Assembly (NCBI GenBank): GCA_045614565.1
Contig: JAZLDG010000068.1
Span: 1-13,010, forward strand
Direction: 5' to 3'
DNA from: Scatosoma sp045614565
Lineage (GTDB): Bacteria > Bacillota > Clostridia > Christensenellales > Borkfalkiaceae
Length of the DNA: 13,010 bases
Position 1 is the stretch's first letter; every line of letters starts with the position of its first letter. The notes under the pieces were generated by a model that worked only from the letters and a program-made list of their open reading frames with translations, had not been told where the DNA came from and ran no database searches. The translations under genes and the position numbers were made by a program. Shown here piece by piece: positions 6,401-12,869 of the stretch.

Positions 6401-9071
6401 CGTTTTCCAAGATATGCAAACGCTTTGCGATATTTACGAAGCAATGCAGGCGATTAAAAATTCAACGTCGCTTTCGCAATATTTCACGTTCGCGTTCGGT
6501 CGCGTGGACTTTTTCGACGCGCGTAAAAATTTCCTGAAAGATTTGTATCGTTTGCACGAGCTTTGTGCGTCGGTATTTATGGATTACAACGCCGACAGTT
6601 TCAACAGTATGTGTATTCGCGCGGCGACGGGGTATTCCGCGCCCGTATTGAACGCGTTAATCAAGGCTATCGAAAGCTTCCGTACGGCGGAAGAAAGCTT
6701 TTTACAGGTTACGGCGGCGGAAAAAACCAAAATACCCGACGAAGATATTTTGGAAGAATACACCGCAAAAGCTGGCGCGTTGATTGAAAATATCGATATG
6801 CTCGCCCCTTGGTGTATGTACAAAAAGACGGCGAAAGCCTTGGATGCGGCGGGTTTGACCTTTATCACCGCGGCGTTAGAAAACGGTATGGTCACGGGCG
6901 AAAATATCGTGGATAGCTTTGAGAAAAACATATACAAGAATTTCTTGCAAACGAACATTCCGCTCGATCCTATTTTGTCGCGTTTTTCCGCGGCGCTTTG
7001 CGAAGAAAAATCGGAAAACTTGCGCTTGACGATGGAAGAATTTGCAAGACTTACCAAGGAAGTGATCCGCGCGAAATTGATTGCAAGCCTGCCCACGCCT
7101 TCGACGGAAGGCAGTTTGAGCTTGGAAGTTGCGAATTTCCAACGCTATGCAAAATCGAATTTACGCGGTATGGGACTTCGGAAATTATTTGAAGAAATCC
7201 CCGAACTTATGAAAACGGTCGCGCCGTGTATGCTAATGAGCCCGATTACCGTTTCGCAATATTTACAGCCCGAAAACGGACTGTTCGATTTAGTTATCTT
7301 CGACGAAGCTTCGCAAATCCCGACCGCGGAAGCGATTTGTTCGCTTGCGCGAGCAAAAGCGGCGATCGTCGTGGGCGATCCCCGTCAGCTCCCGCCGACG
7401 ACCTTTTTCCATAGCGCCTACGTGGACGAAGAAGAGCTGGAAAACGAAGATATGGAAAGCGTTTTGGACGATTGCTTGGCAATCAATATGCCGCAACGGC
7501 ATTTGACTTGGCACTATCGCAGTAAACACGAAAGTTTGATCGCCTTTTCCAATCTTATGTATTACGAAAGCCGTCTTTGTACCTTCCCTTCGCCCGACGC
7601 GTTGGCAAGCAAAGTGCATTTCCGCTTCGTGGAAGACGGCGTGTACGATCGCGGACTTTCCAAGAAAAACAAAGCGGAAGGCGACGCGCTCGTGGAAGAA
7701 GTTATCCGTCGCTTGACCGATCCGCAAGCGAAAAAATCGAGTATGGGTATCGTTACCTTTTCGGGCGTACAAAAGGAATATATCGAACGCAAGCTTTCGG
7801 CGAAGATTGCCGAAAAGCGTTTGGAGCGGGAAGCGTACGAGCGGGAAGAACCGCTGTTTATCAAAAATTTGGAAAACGTGCAAGGCGACGAACGCGACGT
7901 GATCCTGTTCTCCGTTTGTTACGGACCTGATAAGTTTGGGAAAATTTCGCTCAATTTCGGCCCGCTCAATCAAGCGGGCGGTTGGCGGCGGCTGAATGTT
8001 GCCGTTTCGCGTGCAAGAGAAGAAATGGTCGTGTTCTCTTCGATGACGGGTGCAATGATCGACCTTTCCAAAACCAACTCCAAGGGAGTTGCGGGCTTGA
8101 AAGCCTTTTTGGATTTTGCCGAAAAAGGCAGGACAAATTTGGCGATTTCTTCGGAAAATTTGGTTACGAAAAAGGCGGGACTTGGGAAATATATCGCCGA
8201 AGAATTAGCTCAATATGGCTACGAATGCCGTTACGACGTGGGTGTGTCGGGGTTCAAGATCGACGTCGCGGTGGTAGATCCCAAAAATCGGCATAAATTC
8301 ATTTTGGCGATTATGTGCGATACGCCTAATCAATTCTCGATCAAAGACCGTAACGTATTGCAAATTCAAACCTTGAAACGGAACAACTGGAACGTGTTAC
8401 GGCTTTTTACCGTCAATTATTATAACAATCCCAAACGCGAAATCAAGAAAATTAAAGACGTTTTGGATAAATTGACGGGTGCGGACAAAAAAGGCGGCGC
8501 GGAGCTGAACCGCGGTAAAAAATCGTATAAAAAAGCGGCGCTTGAACAACGCTTTGAGAACGCGACTTTCGTGACCTTGGGTGAAAACGACAAGGAAATC
8601 GTTGCGCGGTTAAAAACGATCGTGACGGCGGAAGAGCCTATTTCCTACGATTTTCTCGTGCGTAGATGCTTGGGAAGCTTGGGGATTACCAAATACGGCG
8701 TGAAGGTGGAAACGCGAATGCAAGCGTTGATCGCGCTTTGCGGGTTTAAGTACGAGCGGGTTTTGGGTGCGGCGTTTTATCGCAAAACGGATAAATGCAT
8801 CGGCTTTGAAAAATACCGCGTGGAAACGGGTGAGCCGCTTCGCAAAAACGAGTACGACTATACGCCGTACGAGATTGTGGCGATCGTTCGCGGTGCGTTG
8901 GAAGATAAAGTTGCGTTGTATATGGAAGAAATCCGCGTGATCGTCGCTTCGGTGCTGCGGATTGCAAAGCCGAGCGATAAATTCGCGGCGTACGTCAACG
9001 ATTGCGTAACGCTTGGGGAAGAAAAGGGTTTTTTCGTACGCTCGGTGTCGGATAGAATATCTTTGGCATAA
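3417..9071 (+). CDS. Giant DUF4011 / SF1 helicase / Vsr-like / DUF3320 protein, putative defence helicase
   Basis: 1884 residues, full length for this multidomain family, which has been grouped with bacterial anti-phage genes; the target is unknown. Domains: beta-rich N-terminal region (about 1-125); transglutaminase-like region (about 205-275); DUF4011 from about 375 (LLDLSMKN at 382-389); SF1 (Upf1-like) helicase with Walker A GPPGTGKS 677-684 (Lys683), Walker B DEAS from 1296, GDPRQLPP from 1320, HYRS 1366-1369, VQGDERD 1488-1494 and VAVSRAR 1528-1534. About 600 mostly helical residues separate Walker A from B. A Vsr-like nuclease fold (about 1585-1680) and a DUF3320-like C-terminus (about 1720-1884) follow. 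All helicase motifs are intact, so ATPase activity is expected. Two accessory sites look inactive: Ser223 and Glu249 replace the usual transglutaminase Cys and His, and Met1633 replaces the nuclease Glu, though Asp1616 remains. No membrane segments are evident. It has its own promoter, and comEC begins one base after its stop. Composition matches the neighbours, so recent transfer is not evident. Family sure; biological role inferred. Confidence 0.9.
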   Translation: MAQKAKKWEEWITLDGETAKVASYVDYFTRRPLFSSLQIANAAEEAAQGLTLTIENENGMLLPYEKTLEEIPFESVVKVELDNLLSPHYFSGVEELRTEKIVATLKKDKKIIATKSWEITALPFDFWSGTDGDVEQLAAFVRPRLADCGKIRADAEKQLKKWNADCELGSGYVGNDKNAVRKIAAAVFAAIRRISMDKKEADISRPVEAGAGVRILADKRASSLEMALFACACLESLGLHSLLVFGDKEITCGVWLYDNCFLDTVSDDTARLNAYISDGINNVSCFDVEDLFSDKNAAYSTSETHFKQKLTAGSYYDRYVDIRRCRISRVLPLPIRARNLKGYEILSEEDTSPDFEPTALKVPQNLKLENDRTKDKQWERRLLDLSMKNTLLHFSATRYVAHLSCADLDETLDALSQNAETVLAPASPALIEIAKRGVKFGASEETRHMRELIAIENRSGILRTFLDENTLAETALRLMKKNKEADEESGTKILYLALGFLKWYAREDGAEHFAPLVLQPVSLKRSKGGSGYALVVSDEDISVNSTLLEYLKQEFNIDIRGLDGATQGLKISEILAMVRMETGNMRNWQVYDDAYLAAFSFARYQMWYDLRQNIGEFSKNAVVSAFLNNAVTFGDKDVRLKEDEAAPKTTLTPLPADASQWEAIALSQTGKSFVLHGPPGTGKSQTITNIIANALNDGKRVLFVAEKQAALSVVKKRLDGLGLGDFCLELHSNKTNKSEVLQKLTTTLSLAGETEKVRFSEKSEAIMRLREELNEPLVALHKKRRLGVSIYEALLVCLKNKNAPDIMNIESTFYDGLTKEKIDSYERMMVAAAAAAKECGGVYNSPFSNVNLIEYTPTLRDCVYCACEVTVAEIKHLKNYIALFLDLYRQNISKLTRKRLDALYEIAQMLQGGVLNRYYKEDESEFYAFFNANRRLDACLDGYFQRYKKLVDVSAAEYAAIVKWLEKGGDAQKDKWLRAVLKKLARVAATGKKDDVFQDMQTLCDIYEAMQAIKNSTSLSQYFTFAFGRVDFFDARKNFLKDLYRLHELCASVFMDYNADSFNSMCIRAATGYSAPVLNALIKAIESFRTAEESFLQVTAAEKTKIPDEDILEEYTAKAGALIENIDMLAPWCMYKKTAKALDAAGLTFITAALENGMVTGENIVDSFEKNIYKNFLQTNIPLDPILSRFSAALCEEKSENLRLTMEEFARLTKEVIRAKLIASLPTPSTEGSLSLEVANFQRYAKSNLRGMGLRKLFEEIPELMKTVAPCMLMSPITVSQYLQPENGLFDLVIFDEASQIPTAEAICSLARAKAAIVVGDPRQLPPTTFFHSAYVDEEELENEDMESVLDDCLAINMPQRHLTWHYRSKHESLIAFSNLMYYESRLCTFPSPDALASKVHFRFVEDGVYDRGLSKKNKAEGDALVEEVIRRLTDPQAKKSSMGIVTFSGVQKEYIERKLSAKIAEKRLEREAYEREEPLFIKNLENVQGDERDVILFSVCYGPDKFGKISLNFGPLNQAGGWRRLNVAVSRAREEMVVFSSMTGAMIDLSKTNSKGVAGLKAFLDFAEKGRTNLAISSENLVTKKAGLGKYIAEELAQYGYECRYDVGVSGFKIDVAVVDPKNRHKFILAIMCDTPNQFSIKDRNVLQIQTLKRNNWNVLRLFTVNYYNNPKREIKKIKDVLDKLTGADKKGGAELNRGKKSYKKAALEQRFENATFVTLGENDKEIVARLKTIVTAEEPISYDFLVRRCLGSLGITKYGVKVETRMQALIALCGFKYERVLGAAFYRKTDKCIGFEKYRVETGEPLRKNEYDYTPYEIVAIVRGALEDKVALYMEEIRVIVASVLRIAKPSDKFAAYVNDCVTLGEEKGFFVRSVSDRISLA

Positions 9072-9072
9072 T

Positions 9073-10695
9073 ATGGAAAGAGAGAAACTTTTACAAAACG
9101 AAACGGAAAGGACGGAAAAATTATTTAATTTCCGTCCCGTTCTCTTTTCCGCGGTTTGTCTTTGCCTTGGCGTTTTGTTCGTGTATTTGCACTATTTAAT
9201 CGGTTTGTCTTTGTGGTGGCTTTGCAGTTTGCCCGTGCTTGGCGTAATCATCTTTTTCATTACTTATAAGCGTACGGGCGTAAAACGCGTGCTTATAGCC
9301 TTGTTGTTGCTTGCGTGTTCGTTCGCGCTTGGCGCGGGTGCGTTTGCACTGCAAATCTACGATTTTCAATCGGTGCAATCCTACGAAGGCGAGCAAACGG
9401 TGATAGGACGGGTTATAGAGCTTACGCAAACGGATAAGGGTACGCGCGTGCTTTTGGACGGCGTTTATATCGGTCAAAATAGGGAAAACGGTATGCTCGT
9501 TGCATACCTGCCCGCATCGTATGCGCAAATGCTCAATCTTTCCGACAAGATTATTTTTCATACGGATATATACACGAAAACGGATATTTTCGGGCAATAC
9601 GGCGTAAACGTCGCCGCTTTGCGGGAGAGAACCCGCCGTTATGCGTACGCGGGCGAATGTGTGGTGACGGGGCATGCGCCCGATTTGTTTTTAGACGTTC
9701 GGCAACGGATCAAGGACATCTTGGAAGCGGGTATGGACGAAACGCCTGCCGCCGTTACGATGGCGGTACTGCTTGGGGATACGGGCGGAATGGACGAAGG
9801 CTTGCTCGATAATATTCGCCGCGGCGGGATCGCGCATATCTTTGCCGTTTCGGGTTTACATATCGGCGCGCTATACGCGTTTTGTTTGCTTCTCGTAAAT
9901 AAAACGGGGCTTTCGCGTACGCCGAAAATCGTCAGATTTTTGCTCATAACCGCCGTACTCTTTTTCTACGGCGGCGTATGCGGTTTTTCTGCTTCCGTAC
10001 TACGCGCAATCGTGATTTGTTTGACGTCGTACGTATTTTTGTTGATCGGCTTGAAATACGATTCCTTGGAAGCGTTGGGCTTTGCTATCGTTATCAATAT
10101 CCTGCTTGCCCCGTGTACGCTCTTTTCCGTCGGCTTTTTGCTCTCGTTTGCGGCGTGCTTCGGGATTGCGTTGCTTTCGCGCCCGCTTGCAGGGATTGTT
10201 CGCATCGAAAAACGGCGGGATAGCCAAGGGAATACCCACCCGCTCACCTTTTGGCAATCGGTTGCGAAAGCTTGCGTGAATTTTGTGGCGGTAACCCTTT
10301 CCGCACAGCTTGCCACAACGCCCATTTTGCTTGCGTATTTTGGCTACGTGTCGATGTTTTCTTTACTTTTGAACGGCTTGTTCGTGCCTGTTTTGAGCGC
10401 AATTTTTTCCTTTTTATTGCTGTTCGTTGCGGTTGCGTGCTTGTTGCCGCTGACGATCTCCGCGTATATTTTGTTTTTACCAAACGCCGTTTGGTCAGCT
10501 CTCTTGCTGTTATTCCAAAGCGTGGACTTTTCCGCTTTTTGCATAGAAAATATAAAATTGACCGTTGCCGCGGTGTTTTGCTATTACGTGGGTTTGCTCT
10601 TTTGTACGGATAAATGGAATATTTCCAAAAGCCACAAGATTGTTCTTGCCGCGGTATATTTCACGGCGAGCGCGCTTTGCGTTGCCTTTGGCTAA
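9073..10695 (+). CDS. comEC: ComEC/Rec2-type DNA uptake channel lacking the C-terminal metallo-beta-lactamase domain
   Basis: ComEC forms the inner-membrane channel that passes single-stranded DNA into the cell during natural transformation. The 540-residue product has about three N-terminal membrane helices (residues 20-100), a soluble OB-fold-like DUF4131 region (about 110-215), and the Competence domain with its hallmark HIFAVSGLHIGALYA at 255-269 followed by many membrane helices to the C-terminus. Canonical ComEC continues into a metallo-beta-lactamase-like domain of roughly 200 or more residues, and none is present: the protein stops after a last hydrophobic helix and only 66 bases separate it from holA. 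The ATG at 9073 is chosen because it lies one base after the helicase stop; the in-frame ATG at 9013 would overlap that gene by 59 bases. No good Shine-Dalgarno is visible, so translation is probably coupled to the helicase gene. Whether the channel is active is unknown. Confidence 0.9.
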   Translation: MEREKLLQNETERTEKLFNFRPVLFSAVCLCLGVLFVYLHYLIGLSLWWLCSLPVLGVIIFFITYKRTGVKRVLIALLLLACSFALGAGAFALQIYDFQSVQSYEGEQTVIGRVIELTQTDKGTRVLLDGVYIGQNRENGMLVAYLPASYAQMLNLSDKIIFHTDIYTKTDIFGQYGVNVAALRERTRRYAYAGECVVTGHAPDLFLDVRQRIKDILEAGMDETPAAVTMAVLLGDTGGMDEGLLDNIRRGGIAHIFAVSGLHIGALYAFCLLLVNKTGLSRTPKIVRFLLITAVLFFYGGVCGFSASVLRAIVICLTSYVFLLIGLKYDSLEALGFAIVINILLAPCTLFSVGFLLSFAACFGIALLSRPLAGIVRIEKRRDSQGNTHPLTFWQSVAKACVNFVAVTLSAQLATTPILLAYFGYVSMFSLLLNGLFVPVLSAIFSFLLLFVAVACLLPLTISAYILFLPNAVWSALLLLFQSVDFSAFCIENIKLTVAAVFCYYVGLLFCTDKWNISKSHKIVLAAVYFTASALCVAFG

Positions 10696-10709
10696 ACGGT
10701 ATATTTTTC

Positions 10710-10738
10710 TTGCTTTTTTTCGCGGGTTGTGGTATAAT
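10710..10738 (+). promoter_or_regulatory. Extended -10 promoter of holA
   Basis: -35 TTGCTT (10710-10715), a 17-base spacer and the extended -10 TGGTATAAT (10730-10738), which includes a perfect TATAAT. It lies in the 66-base comEC-holA gap and gives holA expression independent of the helicase-comEC unit. No intrinsic terminator is seen in this gap, so read-through from comEC also remains possible. Confidence 0.8.
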
Positions 10739-10761
10739 AGACTGGATAGGAGAAATTTTCG

Positions 10762-11760
10762 ATGAAATACGTTGATTTCAAGATGTTCACGGACGAAAAC
10801 GGCGCAAAGCCCATATATCTTTTTGAGGGCGAAGAAGCGTATTTCCGCGAAAAAGGCGAACAGCTTATAAAGTCTCGTTTCGTACAAGAACCGACGTTGG
10901 ATTACGCAAGCTTCGACGGGGGAGCGCTCAAAGGTGACCGTATCAAAACGCTTGTCGACGCGGTGAACAGTTTTCCGTTCGTCAGTCAAAAACGCGTGGT
11001 GCGCGTAACGGAGTTTTATCCGACCGAAAAGGAATACGATGCGTATTTGAAACCTATTTTTGAAACGCCGAATACGGATAGTATTTTATTGATCGTCAAT
11101 ACATCCAAAGCCAAGACGGGTAATGCGAATTTTGCCAAAAAGCCCAACGTCACGCACGTGGATTGTTCGCGGGCGGACGAAGAAACGATTAAAAAATGGA
11201 TATACGTCACCTGTAAGCGGGAAGGTGTGTACGCGGACGGCGTGACCTGCGGAAAAATAGCGGCGTATTGTACGCTGGATATGGCGCGCATATCCAAAGA
11301 AACGGAAAAATTGCTTTGTTATTGTCGCGGGGCGGGTTTGCAAAGACTGACCGATCAAACGGTGGACGCGCTCGTTTATCCCGATTCCGAATATAAAATT
11401 TACGAGCTTGCCAACGCGCTTTCGCGTAAAAATTATGCAGGGTTTATCAAGATTTCCCAAGACCTGATGACCAAAGGCTTCAACGAACATTCGCTTTTGT
11501 CGTCGCTTGCTTCCTATTTTCGCACGCTTTACGAAACGTCGCTGTTAAAGGGTGGCGACCGCGAAGTGGCGGCGGTTTTGGGAATAAAGGAATACGCCGC
11601 CAAGAAAAACCGCGAACAAGCGGCGAAATTCACGAAAGAACAACTGCTTTTTCTCTACGAAGCCGTTTACGGCGCGATTAGCGACGTCAAATGTGGCAAG
11701 CTCACGCCGACGGCGGCTTGGAACACCACTTTGGCGCGGTTATTTTTCGGAAATTGTTAA
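10762..11760 (+). CDS. holA: DNA polymerase III subunit delta
   Basis: The delta subunit is the clamp-loader wrench that opens the beta sliding clamp during replication. The 332-residue product has typical length and order: an N-terminal AAA+-like domain starting with PIYLFEGEEAYFREKGEQL, the segment SFPFVSQKRVVRVTEF that corresponds to the usual slPfF..kRlV.v region, a middle helical part (ISKETEKLLCY), and the C-terminal collar domain (YKIYELANALSRKN onward, ending LARLFF). As expected for delta, it has no Walker A motif. The start has AGGAGA at 10748-10753, eight bases upstream. comEC-holA is a common Bacillota neighbourhood, which supports the call. Confidence 0.93.
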   Translation: MKYVDFKMFTDENGAKPIYLFEGEEAYFREKGEQLIKSRFVQEPTLDYASFDGGALKGDRIKTLVDAVNSFPFVSQKRVVRVTEFYPTEKEYDAYLKPIFETPNTDSILLIVNTSKAKTGNANFAKKPNVTHVDCSRADEETIKKWIYVTCKREGVYADGVTCGKIAAYCTLDMARISKETEKLLCYCRGAGLQRLTDQTVDALVYPDSEYKIYELANALSRKNYAGFIKISQDLMTKGFNEHSLLSSLASYFRTLYETSLLKGGDREVAAVLGIKEYAAKKNREQAAKFTKEQLLFLYEAVYGAISDVKCGKLTPTAAWNTTLARLFFGNC

Positions 11761-11801
11761 AAAGAGTTGGTAAAACGCTTTATTTTTTTGAAGAAATTTT
11801 A

Positions 11802-11807
11802 TATAAT
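11802..11807 (+). promoter_or_regulatory. Possible -10 element upstream of cdaA
   Basis: A perfect TATAAT lies 30 bases before the cdaA ATG in the 77-base gap after holA. At 17-base spacing the -35 position reads TTTATT, a poor match, so this is a weak or factor-assisted promoter, or a chance hit in an AT-rich gap. No terminator hairpin is visible between holA and cdaA. Confidence 0.4.
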
Positions 11808-11826
11808 AATGATAGCGGTATAACGC

Positions 11827-11832
11827 AAGGAG
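11827..11832 (+). promoter_or_regulatory. Ribosome binding site of cdaA
   Basis: AAGGAG lies five bases before the ATG at 11838. It fixes the start there; the open frame extends back to an ATG at 11691 inside holA, which would add 49 residues unlike CdaA. Confidence 0.8.
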
Positions 11833-11837
11833 ATACT

Positions 11838-12716
11838 ATGGGAATACGGCTTTTATCGGCAACGGAAAGATTGAACTGGTTAAAAGACGGCTTCGTCGGC
11901 TTTTTTACGAATTTTCAAGTAATGTACGCGATTGAAATTCTTTGTTTTTTCGCGTTGATTTTTTACGTTTCCAAAATTTTACGCGACAACGACGCGACCA
12001 AGCTAATGCTTTTGTACTGGCTGTTTATTCTCGTCGGCGGTGCGTTGAACGTGTTTGCACCCACGCTCGTGGACGCGCAATTCTTGCTCTTTTACGTCGT
12101 TTTGCTTTCGGCGTTTATGCTGATCCTGTTCAACGTAGAAGTGAAAAAAAGTCTTTGGGACGTGCACAAAGCAAAGGAAGGTACGCCCGATAAGGTTTTA
12201 GGCGGGAGCACGGAAGTCCGTTCCCAAGCGGACACCGAACGCTGTATTGCAAACGTTATCAAAGCCTTGCAAAATATGTCCAAAAACAACGTGGGTGCGT
12301 TGATCGTGCTTTCCAAGGGGAGTTTGCCTAAACAGGTTTTGCAAAGCGGTGTGGAAATCGATGCGGAAATATCCACGCAGCTCATCGAAGGTATTTTCTT
12401 CCCCAAAGCACCTTTACACGACGGCGCGATGATTATTCACGGTCATAAAATCCAAGCAGCGGGCTGTTTTTTGCCGTTGACGCAAAAGACGAGTTATCCC
12501 AAGGAATACGGCACACGCCATCGCGCAGGGATCGGTATTACGGAAGTAGCGAACGTTATTTCGCTCGTCGTTTCGGAAGAAACGGGTATTATTTCGGTAA
12601 TCAAGCAAGGGAACGTAACCCGTTACGCCGATTACGATATGCTTATCGATGCGTTAAAGGATTACTACTGGCAGGATATGCCGTTGACGGATAAAAGACG
12701 TGGAGGTATTCGATGA
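11838..12716 (+). CDS. cdaA: Membrane diadenylate cyclase CdaA (c-di-AMP synthase)
   Basis: CdaA (DacA) condenses two ATP into cyclic di-AMP, the second messenger for potassium, osmolyte and cell-wall homeostasis in Gram-positive bacteria. The 292-residue product has three N-terminal membrane helices (roughly residues 28-100), a short linker helix, and a cytoplasmic DisA_N cyclase domain. The catalytic motifs are intact: DGA at 195-197 (LHDGAMII) and RHRAG at 227-231 (GTRHRAGIGITE). Length and layout are standard for the CdaA class. The gene ends in an ATGA overlap with a 35-residue membrane protein, placed where the regulator CdaR/YbbR normally lies. An aspartate kinase follows, whereas many Bacillota have glmM downstream of cdaA-cdaR. 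Confidence 0.95.
   Translation: MGIRLLSATERLNWLKDGFVGFFTNFQVMYAIEILCFFALIFYVSKILRDNDATKLMLLYWLFILVGGALNVFAPTLVDAQFLLFYVVLLSAFMLILFNVEVKKSLWDVHKAKEGTPDKVLGGSTEVRSQADTERCIANVIKALQNMSKNNVGALIVLSKGSLPKQVLQSGVEIDAEISTQLIEGIFFPKAPLHDGAMIIHGHKIQAAGCFLPLTQKTSYPKEYGTRHRAGIGITEVANVISLVVSEETGIISVIKQGNVTRYADYDMLIDALKDYYWQDMPLTDKRRGGIR
12702..12707 (+). promoter_or_regulatory. Ribosome binding site of the YbbR-like microprotein
   Basis: GGAGGT, near-consensus Shine-Dalgarno, lies five bases upstream of the ATG at 12713 and inside the last codons of cdaA. Its strength and spacing are the main evidence that the very short downstream frame is translated. Confidence 0.75.
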
Positions 12717-12820
12717 AATTCGGTCAATTTTTGAAAAACGTATTTATTTCCAAGTTCTGGATCAAAGCCATTTCTTTGATTCTTACCGTTTTGGTAGTAG
12801 TGTTGCTTAATTTGCAATAA
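12713..12820 (+). CDS. 35-residue single-pass membrane microprotein, YbbR/CdaR N-terminal anchor-like
   Basis: The ATG overlaps the cdaA stop (ATGA, 12713-12716) and has a near-consensus GGAGGT five bases upstream, so the frame is very likely translated and coupled to cdaA. The 35-residue product starts MKFGQFLKNVFISKFW, carries several Lys residues, and then has a hydrophobic stretch at about 17-33 before ending LLNLQ. This pattern resembles the start of YbbR/CdaR proteins (FLKN...KI-SL-LA-LW helix), the membrane partner of CdaA encoded just downstream of it in Bacillota. All extracellular YbbR repeats are missing: the frame stops at TAA and no YbbR-like sequence follows before the next gene at 12870. 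It may be a minimal CdaA partner or a remnant of a truncated cdaR. Coding status is likely; function is inferred from position. Confidence 0.7.
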   Translation: MKFGQFLKNVFISKFWIKAISLILTVLVVVLLNLQ

Positions 12821-12869
12821 GGGGAAATGAAATTTACGCTCGCGTTATTTTGCGCGAAAAAGGAGTAGT

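Noticed and set aside
7290..7973. Antisense open frame of 227 codons over helicase motifs II-VI
   Set aside because: It is a mirror of the conserved helicase core; its long openness follows from the codon bias of the sense strand.
9013..9072. Earlier in-frame ATG for comEC
   Set aside because: It would overlap the helicase gene by 59 bases and add a non-membrane stretch read from helicase codons; the ATG one base after the helicase stop is more plausible.
10696..10729. T-rich stretch after comEC considered as an intrinsic terminator
   Set aside because: The T-runs are not preceded by a convincing GC-rich hairpin; they are better explained as promoter-upstream sequence.
11691..11837. Earlier in-frame ATG for cdaA inside holA
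   Set aside because: The added residues do not resemble CdaA, and AAGGAG sits correctly before the ATG at 11838.
12840..12857. Small hairpin TCGCG-N8-CGCGA before the aspartate kinase gene, considered as a terminator or riboswitch part
   Set aside because: Only five base pairs with no T-run after it. The 49-base gap is too short for a lysine riboswitch, and the hairpin simply precedes the ribosome binding site.
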